Both the position numbers and the translations under genes were made by a program. Under the pieces are notes generated by a model that had not been told where the DNA came from, ran no database searches, and was given only the letters and a program-made list of their open reading frames with translations. Of a stretch of 64,000 nt of DNA, positions 33,350 to 46,012 are shown piece by piece; within the stretch, counting starts at the first letter, position 1, and every line of letters starts with the position of its first letter. This DNA is from Catonia carolina (taxonomy: Eukaryota > Arthropoda > Insecta > Hemiptera > Achilidae): contig JAQMRL010000005.1 of NCBI GenBank assembly GCA_035578175.1, forward strand, positions 58,757,722 through 58,821,721. Direction: 5' to 3'.

Positions 33350-34853
33350 TCAAACCCCGTTAATCTGAACTAACTGGGACCAAACCTAGTTAGGATTAAC
33401 CGAAATACAGTACAATCATACAAAAAAAATTTCATTAAAAGAATTCAATTCATTTAAATGCATCTTGAGTGTGACGCTACTCCCACAAATGTCATGTTCA
33501 TGTGGCAGTGGCAGAACATCACATCTTCCAGCAGGTTCACCTCATTACGCCAAAAGACAATAACGGAGTTTACAACTTCTGACTGAGGTATGTATTGCTT
33601 GAGTCTCAGCTTCGTGAAGTTGGAAGGAACGCAGTGCGTTGTTATACAGGGTGATTCATTTAAAAGTGCCCGCTGCATTTAACAGCGGCCTTCGGCACTT
33701 AATTGGATTCAAATAGTAAAATAGAATAGAATTACTTAATACATAATTTTACATATTTATTTAAAATTTATATACAAATTTCAACTTCAACTTTACAGTA
33801 GATGCTGAAAGTGGCGTCCTTGAACGCTTACACATTTTTGCGCTCGTTCAATGTTATTAATGCACACACAACGCAGTACGGAAATGTGTATAGCTTGAAT
33901 GGCTGCCACGATGTTATTCTTTAGCTCATGCATACCGTGGGGGTTTGTTTGGTAAACAGTTCCTTTTAAATAACCCCATAGAAAAAATCGCACATACTCA
34001 AATCGGGTGAACGAGGAGGCCACAAATCTTAACTAACAACTCGCATAGGAAAAGCCTGATTGATATGAGATAGGGACTGGCGAGATGTGTGACATGTTGC
34101 ACCATCTTGCTGGAAAAAAATGTACTCTATAATAATTAAATAATATAAATTTTACTATAAAGGCCAGTCAATCACATCATGATCAGTGCTGCCAATACAG
34201 CATATGAAAATGACTTGAGCGGCGGGCTACTTTTAAATGAATCACCCAGTATTAGTGGGAGAATGAATGAGTTGGTAGTGTTTCACAGCTGATGCATTTG
34301 TAGTGGTAGCGTGTACTAACTAAACTAAACAAATATTTTTATCATCTGGCGCATTAATTTAACAAATACCTACAGGGTTATTAACTTGGTCAGATTCATA
34401 ATAATTAACTTGCTAAATTATAACAAAATATGTAAATAAATACAAACAAATATGTTAAATACAGAAAGTTTGAAAACAAATGTTTTGTATCAGAGTAATA
34501 CAATAATCGTTCTCCCAGCATGCGTCACTCATTCAATATACCTCACCCATACCCTTCACCCTGCAACTACACGGAGCTTGCAATCGCACAGTACAGTCAG
34601 TAATTTAACTTGCTACAGTATTCACAAGTTTAGTTTGACAACTTTCAAAGTGTAATTTAATTTTTTGTTTTTTTTATACATTACAGTACAATAGTGTAAA
34701 TATATTTCTTTAGATGTACAATTTACACAGTAACTTAATGTACTTCAATTTTGTCACCAAAATTAAAAAAAATATTCTTTTCATGTAAAACAGTTTAGTT
34801 TTGCCCTCTTGATATAAAAATTAAAAGTCCAGAACGTGTTCGAATTAACGGGT
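33350..34853. mobile_element. Possible Tigger-like element interrupted by a mariner-type insertion
   Basis: accccgttaatctgaactaa near 33354 and, inverted, cacccgttaattcgaacacg near 34830 resemble each other and sit outside the element at 33647-34249. The ends are imperfect and the TA borders are not certain. Confidence 0.4.
33647..34249 (-). mobile_element. Mariner/IS630-type deletion derivative (603 bp)
   Basis: Inverted ends CAGGGTGATTCATTTAAAAG and CTGGGTGATTCATTTAAAAG with TA on both sides (33645-33646, 34250-34251). The minus-strand frame 34023-33793 reads RFEYVRFFLWGYLKGTVYQT and NPHGMHELKNNIVAAIQAIH, the C-terminal part of a DDE_3-type transposase (FFLWGYLK block). The catalytic N-terminal half has been deleted. 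Confidence 0.85.
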
Positions 34854-34867
34854 GTATGTACGACTCA

Positions 34868-35262
34868 TTATGCCCATAACAGGGCATAATTTTTATTTGC
34901 ACTAAATCTGCTAAGTTCAGGGCTACAAAAAAAAAATAGTTCTGTTTCTTATATCACATGGTTGGACAAATATTTGACTGAAGCATTTAAGATCAGAAGA
35001 GATAAGAGGTGTAAAAGACACTATTCAGAGTTATTTCCTCTGAGAGTAATGAGTTTCATTATACAGCCAGACCCTGAACGAAGTGAAGTTGTCTTTTGCA
35101 GGGTGGAAAGTAGAGGCTTTTCAGAGGCCTCGGCATGTTGATAATCATACTTTTCTATACAGTGAGGAAGGCACTGATAAACCAATCACTTCTTGTTTTA
35201 CTCAGTAAAGCTTCTGGAGGTTCAAAGCAGCCTTTTGATTGATGACCTAAATAACACCACTG
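34868..35262 (-). repeat. Family D repeat, near full-length reverse copy
   Basis: Starts cccataacagggcataattt and ends gatgacctaaataacacc, the complement of the family D unit. Confidence 0.82.
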
Positions 35263-35450
35263 ATTACTTTGGCTCTGCTGGGTGAAACGAAGGATGAGTC
35301 ATTTCCATCCTTCTTTATAGTATATTAAGTTGCTATCGGATTATGAGCTCAAACATTGCTGGTTCTCAATTATGAATACTCATTGAATCAGTTATTTCAT
35401 GACAATTTTTTACTCCCCAAGTCAAAATTACCCAACTGTATTAACATAAT

Positions 35451-35623
35451 TTTTTTTAGTTTATTTAAAGTCGCATCAACAACTTGGTTATTAGCGACTA
35501 CGGTGGGTTATGTAATCGGAACAGTGAGTTTTGACTAGTGAAAATTTCCAGACTCTTGCCGGGAATCGAACCCGGAATCTCCAAATTGTAGGCTAGCACG
35601 CTAACAACTACACTACGCCATTT
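35451..35623 (-). mobile_element. tRNA-derived SINE, family B
   Basis: The minus strand reads AAATGGCGTAGTGTAGTTGT, TTCCGGGTTCGATTCCCGGC (a good box B) and a body ending TTGTTGATGCGACTTTAAAT. Its partner is at 48696. Confidence 0.85.
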
Positions 35624-35701
35624 AAAATCTTTTATTTTCAGAGAATTACAGGATTTTTACCACAGTCTGAAAACTAGAAATCAGAGTATATAAAATATTT
35701 G

Positions 35702-36045
35702 TTGTTTACGTCATCAGCCGAAACGCTGGTTGGAACCTTTAGAGGCTTTATAAAGTAAAACGAGGAGTGAGGTGGTTTACTATTGCCATCCTCACAAAGT
35801 GGAAAAGTATGCTTATCGTATGCTGAACCCTCTAAAAAGCATCTACTTTCCACCCTTCATATGACAATTACATTTCATTCACCACAGGGTCTGGCTGTAT
35901 AATGAAATTCATTACTCTCAGAGGAGATAACTCTTGATTAGTGTATTTTACACCTCTACTTCAATTCTTAAATGCTTCAGTCATATAATTGGCTGACCAT
36001 GTGATAATACAGAATTATTTTTTTGTAGCCCTGAAAATATCATAT
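35702..36045 (+). repeat. Family D repeat, diverged copy
   Basis: Starts ttgtttacgtcatcagccga, with changes in the 3' half. Followed at 36060-36185 by a fragment (agatgttgcatcttcagtca) shared with the centre of the fold-back at 23300-23703. Confidence 0.75.
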
Positions 36046-36949
36046 GAAACGTTAAAGAATAATTTTTTAAACCAACAGAAGATGTTGCATCTTCAGTCAT
36101 CCATGTAAAACTAAGTTTTATATAAATAATAAGGATCAAGGCAGCTGAAAAGGTTACCGATATTTATAATAAAGTAACCTCTCTATAATCCAGCATTTTG
36201 TGGACTCAGGTGATGCCAGATTACAGATTTTTCCAGAACACCGAATGTAGGTTATACTGAAGATAAATCAAGCAACTGAACAAACAAGGACATCTAGTGT
36301 TGTAATGATATTTGTTCATGAATGAACGTTAGCTGATCACCGAACAAAATTTTTTGACCAACCAATGTTACTTAAAAATAAAGTGTTTTTCTAACAGCTG
36401 ATTAACTGAGCTAACCAGAAGCAAGTCTAAACAAAAACATAAAAATAAAAAGTAATAAAACACTACAATACGGATGGTATTTAGTTCGTATAATATTTTT
36501 ATTTGATTTTATCATTTAACATTTACATCTATATAAAAATAATGATAATAATAGTAATAATAGCTTAACTAAATACATTACGTACAGTAATTGTAATTTA
36601 TAATTACATTTAATTACAATGCAATAACTACATAACTAAGAAACATTAGGTGTTTCAGAAGTATATATTTCAATAATTTTTTACTAAAAAAATAACATTT
36701 TGAAACTTTTAAAATAGGTATGCTTTTAGTAATTTAAAACACATTTAAAATTACTTAAATTAAAAATTTTATCTGAAAGGGCATATTGGACTTTTTTAAT
36801 CAGGTTAGAATCATCTATGGTGTGTTAGGTGGTTCTTTTATACGATATGACTAAAAATGATAATACACAAAACGTAACAAAAAAAAAAATAAATAAAAAT
36901 TGACACGATCAACAAGACATGACAATTTTTTGATTTTGCATCTGACTAT

Positions 36950-37065
36950 TTTCCACATTACTGCGAATGCAGATGATGAAGATTGACAGATAAAAATGAG
37001 TGATGAACACAGGATCTTGACACACCTTGTTGGTATAGAAAACAGTTACGCCAATTAATGAACCT
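36950..37065 (-). mobile_element. SINE family A, strongly decayed copy
   Basis: gcgaatgcagatgatgaaga, gatgaacacaggatcttgac and cagttacgccaattaat follow the order of the family A body and head with many changes. Confidence 0.45.
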
Positions 37066-37494
37066 ATGGAGAAAATGCACCAAGGTAACAAAGAGGAATA
37101 AAATTCAAAATGAAGAGGAGCATGTAAAAAAAGGAAAATAAGTCAAAACAAATTAATTAATTGTATGGACATGTTAGCAGAACTTCATTAAACAGATGGA
37201 TTGGGCAAAGTGACAGAATGATGTTCCACAGGTTAGATATGTAAGTATTGGTCGCCAATGTAAAGAATGCAATCCTGTCTTATATCCCCTCTACAGATCT
37301 TACAGAAACATTTACTTCTTTTAAAAAATTTCTCAACTCACTTTCAAATCATGCCAGTGTTGTTAAAAAGTTGGTAGCAGGTACTTTTGGTTCTCCAAAA
37401 TTTATTGCAAAAATCTGGTGTGAAACACTCAGATGGCACTACATCTTGTCACTGTAGATAATGAACAAAATAACTTATGTTTATCATGAGTAAA

Positions 37495-37860
37495 CAATAT
37501 AAAATGACAAACATAAACCAATTTTAATCATGAGTGAATGACACAAAATGAAAATCAACATCTATAGAACTTAAAATACAGAAAATCAGTAATTGACACT
37601 AAACTAGACTCTGTAGAAGAAAATGCTTGAAATAAAAGTCGTTGATTTTTTAATCATCTATAACTTTAATTATGAACACTTCTGTTCTCTAGTGGTACAT
37701 AACTTAAGTTTCAAGTTTCCAATGTCTTATGCTGCTCCATTCTTGAGATATTCTGTTTACACACACACACACAGACCAATCGCTAAAAACATGTTCTTTG
37801 GGTTCACGCGGGTCTGAAAACCTGGTGTGATTTTTTGGGAATAAGCACTCGTAAGGACTA
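37495..37860. repeat. Family F repeat module
   Basis: Ends with cacacacacagaccaatcgc and acatgttctttgggttcacg, the shared terminal text of family F. Confidence 0.6.
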
Positions 37861-38128
37861 GAGTTGCTGTCAAGCAAAAATGCCACTAGTTTGACCAAGG
37901 TGGTTGACCTTGGTTTCTCCTGCTCGCTGCCTTGCATTCTTATCATCGGCAATGAACAGACCCAGATCTTTCAGCGCTACATGAACCAAGTTACAGAAGG
38001 AAGGAATCTTGTGGAGGAACTGTTACTGAAAAGGAAGGTGTGTAGCTGTAAAATGTGTAATTTATACAGTATATAAAAAAAATTTTGAAAATTAAACTTG
38101 AAACAATCGCATATTTAAAACACTGAAT

Positions 38129-38425
38129 TGACCCACTGGGTCTAGAGGTAAAGTCGTCGCCGCAAATCAGCTGATTTTTGAAAATGAAGGTTCCTGGTTC
38201 AAATCCTGATAAAGGTAGTTACTTTTATACAGATTTTATTACTAGACAGTAGAGACTGGTGTACTTTGATGGTTGGGGTTCAATTAACCATACTCTCTCA
38301 GGAATGGTCAACCTGGGTCTGCACAAGACTACACCTCATTTACATGTCATACACATCATCCTCATCTCATTGGGTCGTGGGGTTGCTCATTGTTCTGAAT
38401 TGAACAGATTGCAACGTACACACAT
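38129..38425 (+). mobile_element. tRNA-derived SINE, family C, full-length copy
   Basis: Head tgacccactgggtctagagg, box B-like tcctggttcaaatcctgata, and a body of about 200 bp (tggttggggttcaattaacc; tttacatgtcatacacatca). The same order is seen in reverse at 22660-22888. Confidence 0.82.
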
Positions 38426-39761
38426 TAGGGATAACAAAATAAAATAAAATAAACCACGGAATCAAATTTTAGCACATACATAAAGAAGAATAAATTAGAT
38501 TACAAAAAGTACAGGACTAACAAATATCTTTAATTTTTCAAGGTTACCTTAAAGTCTAAAGAAGAGGCACAAACTGTAAAAATTACATAAAAGTAATAAG
38601 TGTTCAACTCATCCATGGAAAGTGCTATGGTGCAAAGTAGAAGGTCATTAACAAACATAATTCATTATAAATTACTGAAAACATATTCTGAAAGTTTCAA
38701 AATTGTTTACCTTTAAATTAAAAAAAATTATTGAAAAGGTTGATATTTTTTGAACACCTTTCATATATTATTATTTATTAATTAATAATAAATCAGTCAA
38801 ATTTATAATCATATATTATATATAATTAATATGTAACAGATTTTTAAATAAAGCTATTCATTTTTTCAAAAAATACATTTTATTTTATTTACTTATACTG
38901 TATATACATAATCATTCGGTGACTAATTTACTCATTCTGCCTTTGAGTCACTGAAAAACACCCTGAACCAAAAAATCAACTCAATATTTTGTTAATATAT
39001 TTCTTTTAATATTTAAGTATTTGATAAATAATGCAATTTTTATCACTATTCTATCTTGCAGTAATTAGAGGAACAGGAAAAATAATATAACCTTAGTGTA
39101 TGGAAAGCTGGTACTTTATAGAAACTGTTTACAGAATTGTAAAGTTTAAAAAACTGATACAACGGTGATTCTTCTTATTTTAGAATAGCTATGAACATAA
39201 AAGCCATTGTTGATTAACTTATATTAGTTGATCCGGCGGAATTTTGAGTTTTAATGCACTGATATATGACTAGCAGAATATTAAAATACAAAATAACATG
39301 TTACAGTAAAACCTCCAAAACTCAACCATTTGTGAACTTTGAAGTTGTAGAGAGTCGAGTTCCAGAATGAGGGGTAGAAGAGAGAATACAATTATAGTAT
39401 CTGCTGAAAATTATTACAAAATTACTGAAATGTAGTAAAAATATACCGGGTGAATTTTAAGAATGGAAACAGCTTTATAGTGTTTAACTGAGAGGTACTT
39501 GGGGGAAGAAGCTTATGTGGATCTGTTTAGTTTTAAAAATCCAACTTTTTGGTGGTTCTAAAATTTTTGTCTGCCATTTTGAATTCAACTTTATATTTGT
39601 AAATGGGATGATGGTCATGTGACACGTCATTTCAATGTGAAATTCCAAGAAAAGAACAATGGTGCAAACCGTTTTTTGATAAATGCCTTCGTTTTTGAGT
39701 TAAAAGCATTCAAATGTCACCGGATGGTGACATTAAGTGGTGAGTTAAAACCTTTAATTTT

Positions 39762-39784
39762 TGGTGGCCCTGAAAAGAGCTGTT
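39762..39784 (-). terminator. Histone-type mRNA 3' stem-loop
   Basis: The minus strand reads AAACAGCTCTTTTCAGGGCC then ACCAAAAATTAAAGG. The metazoan histone consensus is a GGCTCT-TTTC-AGAGCC stem-loop after AAA and before ACCA; here two stem positions differ (A-C at the base, and a U-G pair). The purine-rich text after it could serve as the U7-binding downstream element. Confidence 0.65.
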
Positions 39785-39799
39785 TCTTGATGGGAAGCA

Positions 39800-40090
39800 T
39801 CAGTTGTAGTCATCGTAGCGTTTGGAGGCTGGGTGACATGGCGTGTCATCGTCCAGCAGAGACATCATCTTCTTCCCTTGCAGTAGTGCGTTGATGGCTG
39901 CTTCGTCGGGTCCGGTGGGCGTAAGGCTCGGTTGAGGGACCGCAGCGCGCATCGCTCGCATCAGCGGGCGATGATGGTCCGGTCGACAGCTTATGGCGAC
40001 GGGTCGGCGAGTGGAAGCATCATATTCTCTCTTGCGGGGTCATTGATTAGTCTTCGCTGGAGTGTTGTAGCCTTGTGCCGTGGTGGACAT
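39800..40090 (-). pseudogene. 96-codon ORF with one in-frame TGA inside the long-TIR element
   Basis: The minus strand opens with ATG at 40090 (MSTTAQGYNTPAKTNQ), meets TGA at 40042-40040, and stays open in the same frame as PRKREYDASTRRPVAISCRP, then EAAINALLQGKKMMSLLDDD and SKRYDDYN to the final TGA at 39802-39800. A single C-to-T change of CGA would explain the inner stop. The product would be small with a basic N-terminal half and an acidic patch. I do not recognise the family. A TATA box lies about 55 nt upstream, and a histone-type stem-loop begins 18 nt after the stop. It could be a decayed gene, a captured host gene or, less likely, a readthrough gene. Confidence 0.5.
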
Positions 40091-40140
40091 CTAGTCTGCT
40101 ATCTGGATCGGAATTGAATCTCTCAGCTCAAAGTAGCGCT

Positions 40141-40150
40141 CTTTATATAG
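40141..40150 (-). promoter_or_regulatory. TATA box for the mini-gene
   Basis: CTATATAAAG on the minus strand; about 30 nt downstream is GATTCAATTC, an initiator-like site, and the ATG follows at 40090. Confidence 0.6.
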
Positions 40151-41656
40151 TTGCTGAGAGCGCTGTGGTAGAGGGCGGTTACTGGCTTGGCCTTGATGAC
40201 AAAGGCCTCTACGCAGCCGAAAGGTTTGTCGGTACACCGCCAAAGGGCCGGGAGAAGTATTGAAGGCCGGGAACACAGTAAATGATTAATTAGAAGGGGT
40301 GGCGGGGACACAAAGTTGCAATTTTAGGAAAATTGTGTCTCAAAATTGCAACTCTGAATGCTTATAACTAAAAAACGAAGGTTTTTATCAAAAACGGTTT
40401 GCGTCAATGTTCTTTTCTTGGAATTTTACATTGAAATGACACGTCACATGACCACCATCCCATTTAAAAATATAAAGTTGAATCCAAGATAGCGGACAAA
40501 AATTTCAAAACCACCAAAAAGTTGGATTTTTAAAACTACACAGATCCGCATAACTTCTACCGCCAAGTACATCTCAGTTACGCAATATAAAGTCATTTCC
40601 ATACTTAAAAATCACTCTGTATAACAGTTTAGTCAATGCTTGATTTAATGGACTAATTTGGGAGATACTGATGTCCATGGTGAAAGTCCGTTAAATTAGT
40701 TAAACATTAGTTAAATTAGTCCGTTAAAGTCATTTAGTTATAACACAATCAGTCACGTATCTTTCTATAATGTATTAATGTAAACATTGGATTTACTTAT
40801 AGCCTTATTCGTATCATAACTTTCAAAAAACTATATCTTTCAGGAAGAGCTGCAATATGTTGTACACAAAAACCATATTAATCGCCGGCTAAAACACTTA
40901 ATTTTATTTTATACACTTTTATCAATACAGTACTACTGAATAGTAAGCTAATCGCAAATTTTTTTAAATTACAAAAATTGCATCACATTGATTTAAAGAA
41001 ACACTTATTGCTATTGGTAATTTTTCTTCACAAAAATTAACATTCCTTAGTTTTTTGAAATTTTAAAATGTTTTATTTATTTTGGAGGCTAGTCCGTTAA
41101 ACTGAGCATTGACTATTGATTTAATCTGCGTATTTTGATTTTTTTTTTTTTTAATAATGTATTTATTAACAAACACAATCAACCACAATCAGATTCCAGT
41201 GAAATTTTATTCACACTTTCTCACTTATCAATTCTTTTTAAATGTCTAATTTAATTTCCATTAGCATATAAACCTGTTACCTTTTCTTATCACTAGCCAC
41301 ATTTCTGATAAACAAAGTTTTTCTATGTACTGGACTACACTCACTATTGTACAGTACTGTATACTGTAGTATGTACAGTATTGCTAAAAAATTAAACATC
41401 TAAAAATTAAGAACAAACAATTCACTAATGCACACAAACATGTCTGACCACTGGGAGTTTTACTCAGAACTAGAGTTCTATAACATGCATTACTATTTCC
41501 AAAAATAATTTGAATTTAAATTTCTAGGAAGTAAGCTGGTTTTTAAATGACACTTTTGACAGTGATAAGTCGTAGGCTAGGGTCTACCAAATAACGACTG
41601 GCTACCAGAGCAAGTTAATAAAAATTATAGCAGGTATCATTAGCTGAACTTAATTA

Positions 41657-42565
41657 CAGTAGACTCTCAAAAATCCGGATCGCGCTAGTCCGGACGATTT
41701 TTTTTTTTACTTTATTTTCTGAAAATTTACAACTTTTAAATTAACAACCAGTAAAAAGTTTTCATGGGATTGGCCCGATGAAATCAGTGGGGAGACTTTA
41801 TCGGCGGACAAAGACGCTGTTCCTGAATTTAAGACCTTACTTTTTAAAATCCTTGACGAAGAAGGAATTTCCGGTTACCAGCTGTATAATTGCGACGAGA
41901 CTGGTCTGAACTATAAAATGTTGCCCATGAAAACTCTCGCATCCAAAAAAGAAGCTTCAGCCTCAGGCTATAAAAAAAGCAAGGAACGGTTACGGTGTTG
42001 GCTTGTAGCAATGTGACTGGCAGTCATAAACTTAAGTTAACATTAATAGGAAAATCAAGAAAACCCAGAGCTTTTAAAAATTTAAAGAAAGACGATGTGT
42101 TACCACTTTGGTATACAAACCAACAAAAAGCATGGATGAATTCTACAACTTTTAAGACTTGGTTTTTTCATAAATTTGTACCTACTATAATTACTCTATA
42201 TAATTATAATTACTCTATAATTGAGACATATATGACACATTTTGTTACATGTTTGAAATCCGTAACTAGCAAATCTTACAAAGAGTGCAATCGAATCTTA
42301 TACGGTACATAGCGTTAAGTTTAGTCAATGTTTGTGCTTCGTATATTGAATAATTACAGTACCAGTAGCCTACTGTAATTTATTAGGCCTACAGTGTTTT
42401 AAAGTTTTTTCAGAAGCTCACTCTTTTATTAGCAGATAAACATTAATGCTTATTGTCATAATTATTCGCCATAAAGAAGAAATTGCCAACCTCCGGGAAA
42501 TCCGGATTTTTCGAAATCCGGACCGGCCGTCCGCCACATTAGTCCGGATTTCTGAGAGTCTACTG
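41657..42565 (+). mobile_element. Jerky/Tigger-type DNA transposon relic (909 bp)
   Basis: Inverted ends CAGTAGACTCTCAAAAATCC and CAGTAGACTCTCAGAAATCC flanked by TA. Inside, 41760-41990 reads LYNCDETGLNYKMLPMKTLA and 41995-42195 reads SNVTGSHKLKLTLIGKSRKP and LPLWYTNQQKAWMNSTTFKT, then WFFHKFVP: the DDE_1 catalytic region, with the first D in NCDETGL. The two frames are offset by one lost base near 41988, and the N- and C-terminal parts are missing. Confidence 0.88.
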
Positions 42566-45500
42566 TACTAATTATCTTTTTTCCCAAAGTAATTGTATTC
42601 CTATAGCATAAGAGAAAGAGTTAGTTGCAACAGCAGTTGTCAAAGCACCCAGATTGTTGAGTTTCCGAGGTTTTAATGTATAAACACAATCATATTATCA
42701 TGAACTGTACTAACTGGTTTCATGGTGCTTGGCAAATCTGATTCAAAGAAACTGAAGCCTAGTTTTGAAGATTCCTTTACTCTAAAAACTATTATATATA
42801 TTTTGCTTGTATTATAATTTTTCAAAAATTTCTCTTAAAGAAATAAATTAACTTTTAAAACCATATGAACTAAGCTCTGAATTAACTAGTTAAACAGGTG
42901 TTTAGTTAGTATCCATGAAATTCATTTTAAAATTGTAGTCAAAACAACAGATAAAATATTAAATTAAGAGTATCCGAAGAACTGATTAATTCAGTAACAA
43001 CTTACTCTTTTTAACTCTTTAACAAATAGTATAGTGGACCCGTGCGAATAAATTCGCACAATGTTCTTGGGTTTCAAACCACCATTATTAAATAAATGAT
43101 TTACGTTAACAACAAACTTAACCGTTCTTAGAAGAACCGTGAATAATGACTAAAGCAACATAGGGAAATCTACGAAATATAATCCTAAAAAATAATTCTA
43201 AAATAATCATTCAGTAGTACGGTAGTTTCATCCTGAAAAGAACAGTTTTAAACAGCTGAAACTTTCAATGAAACGACGTATCACAAAGTCTAATACCGTT
43301 GACTGAGTGTGTTGTGAAATGACACTTTTCTGTATGCTTATGGAATATGCCTATAGAGGGAGTAAATGTGGGAGAAACGCATTAAATTACGCTGTATTAC
43401 CACTACATTGTACGAAATTTACTTTTTTTCATTTCGTAAAATGAAGCTCATATTAGCACGAATTTCAAGTTCAGAACTTTGGGAAAATCAGGAAAGAATA
43501 CTCTTTGAAACCATGTAAAAATTATAAAAATTGTTCGGTAGAATTCTGTTTTTAGGAGTTAATAGAATTCACATTTAAAATACATTGGAACCGATTTTGC
43601 GTTTTTAATATATAGAAACAATCATAAAAAAATGATATCGCAAATAATAAATCTCAGACTAAGGTTAAATATGAAAGAAAGAATTAAAAACTGATTTGCA
43701 ACTCTTTTAGAGTATGAAAACAAAACGATAATATTTTGAAATATAGTGGATTACTTAGTTAAATTTGAACGGAATAAGTTTGTGTTATTGTTACTTTGTG
43801 TGTGAATCGTTTATTTACTTACTACGTGTTTATCACATGTGGCAGGCTTTTTACAAGTGATGTATCTGTTTAAAATGTTTGTGTGTCCTAAACATGCTTG
43901 ACAGTTGGGTAGTGGTTAAGTTTGCATTTTAACTGAAGAAGTGTAACCAGATGTAATATTAACGAAGTTGACAACACTTTTTTCCAGTTGTAGTACGTTT
44001 TTAAACAGAATTTTAATGAGGGCAAATGATCATGGTAGTTCATCCCTGATAAACGAAATAAAAATAGAAAGATTAAAAATAATAATTTAAAAAAAATCAA
44101 GCAATAAATTAATCATTAAAATTACATAAAAACAAAATTAAAGTTGAAAAAAATTCATACTGATTTTTTTAATAGATAAACAAACAAAGAAGCAACATTA
44201 TACAAGAAAAAATATACAACATGATACTTACAACAATATTATAAATCTATTTATATATAAATTGTCATACTCCAGCTACATATTTATATAATCATTTATT
44301 TATATTATCATTTTATACTTGTTGAAACTTTAATAAAAAATAAAGTACAAATTTTTATAATATATTATCTATAGGTAAAATAGAAACTTGTTAAGTCAAT
44401 TTTTCTGGGACCGGATTCAATCCGGAAAGATGAAAATCTGGATCATCCAGAAAAGCTAGGAAAAATTTTCCCACACACATTGTATAAAATACAATTCAAA
44501 TTTTTTGGGACTGGATTCAATCTAAAAAATGAAAACTGGATTAATAAGAAAAGCTAGGGAAAATTTTCCTATAAACATAGTATTCAATAAAATAATAACT
44601 TTTGATCTTGCACGAAATATTACTTATTGAATTGTTTTAATATTTTCACAAAAATCTATCCAAATGACCCAAGAAAACCTGACTTAATGAGTTTCTATTG
44701 CAAACGAAAAAACTCACTGAGTAATATAACCGTTTCAATAAAACTGAACAGAAATACTAGTTAAGTTTTTAACTTTATTGTTTTTCGAAACTTTCATTGC
44801 ACTCGGTTTAAATTTCTGTTGCACGAAGAACAAAAATCACAATTTCCAGAACTAATAAACCCATAACTTAATTACACTGCATTATCACCTGAAACACATT
44901 AAAAAAAAAACAATAAATATTATCAATACAATGTAATTAAAGATTTGTTGTTTAATTAAGGGTTAAATTTACAAGGGTGATCTCAGAAGTAAGATCTCCA
45001 TAGTGCTGGGGATGCAGGGAAACTGGTTATAGAACTGTTGGGAACACTGCATTGTTTATTGCTTCCTCCCTACCAAACATATCTGTGTGCAACTTGCTGG
45101 GATATTCATGAGCAAGTTGCACAAAAGAGCACTCTTTTAACTGAACAGTGTGCTACTAGCTCCTTTACTTTGATTTAGAATGATAAGCACACCATCACAG
45201 TAGCACACTAAATGTTTCTCCCAATGCAGCATCAGGCTTTCCCACAAAACTAAGCAATGCTAGTATTCACAAAGTATACAATGCAAAGATCTGTTTCTGT
45301 AAGAAATCCATATGAAGTATTTAAGTTTAGCTTCTTGTTTGGAAAAACTGGTACAGAAGCTCTTGAAATATTAATAACAGCCTATAAGGATGATGCTATT
45401 GGGTAAACTTAAAATGTTTGAGTGGTTTCCCATTTCAAAGAGGTGAAATATCAATTGATGAAGTAGGGAAGCTGTCTGGAGTAAAAATTGGCGAATTTTA

Positions 45501-45980
45501 ACAAAAGATTTGGGGGATGAAAAGGGTGGCTGACTGAAATTTGTGCCTTGAAATGATTCAGTTTTTTTGCCAAGGCAATCACAGGTGACGAATGAAAACA
45601 GACATGAAACGAAAGTGTTTTGTCAGCAGATTTAAAAATTGTTTTGAACAGTAGAATAAAAAAATTAGACAAGTGCGTTAGTGCCAGTAGTACTTAGAAG
45701 GGGAATAAATATATTTTGTTTAAAGATTAAATAAATAAATTTGAAATCATTAGTTTGTTTTTTTGGGTACTCTTATTTGTCTAAATCTTAAAATCTAGAG
45801 AAAAATTATGAAGTTTTCAAGTTCCAGCCGCACTACTTTACTCAGCAAATCAAGTTTTCGAGTTAATGTTTCCAACAAAAAAATAAAGTCCTACAACACA
45901 GCACTCAAAATCCGTCCCAATACAATAACACCCGGGGCACATCCAGCTTCTGCTTGGATTACATTAAGAAGTTTAATCGA
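42566..45980. other. AT-rich intergenic stretch
   Basis: No gene recognised. A short direct duplication is visible at 44401-44470 and 44500-44580 (gggaccggattcaatccgga / gggactggattcaatctaaa). Confidence 0.45.
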
Positions 45981-46012
45981 ACAGTACACGAAATATTCCA
46001 GTTAACACTTGC

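Larger units (their letters stand above)
39446..40619. mobile_element. DNA element with 266-bp terminal inverted repeats
   Basis: Left arm 39446-39711 and right arm 40354-40619 are reverse complements with moderate divergence; the termini are CCGGGTGAATTTTAAG and CAGAGTGATTTTTAAG, with TA on each side. At each inner boundary there is a small hairpin: atgtcaccggatggtgacat at 39714-39733, and gttgcaattt...aaattgcaac at 40315-40352. Between them lies a markedly GC-richer segment holding the mini-gene at 39762-40150. TA targets suggest the Tc1/mariner superfamily; no transposase is present. Confidence 0.85.

Noticed and set aside
33454..33678. 74-codon minus-strand frame as a gene
   Set aside because: It crosses the end of the mariner-type element and has no recognisable motif.
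36070..36100. Another hammerhead (cttcagtca near 36090)
   Set aside because: It shares only the central hairpin of the 23.3-kb fold-back; there is no GAAA core or stem I.
40091..40311. Other small frames in the GC-rich segment
   Set aside because: They overlap the TATA region and its flank on both strands and arise because GC-rich DNA has few stops.
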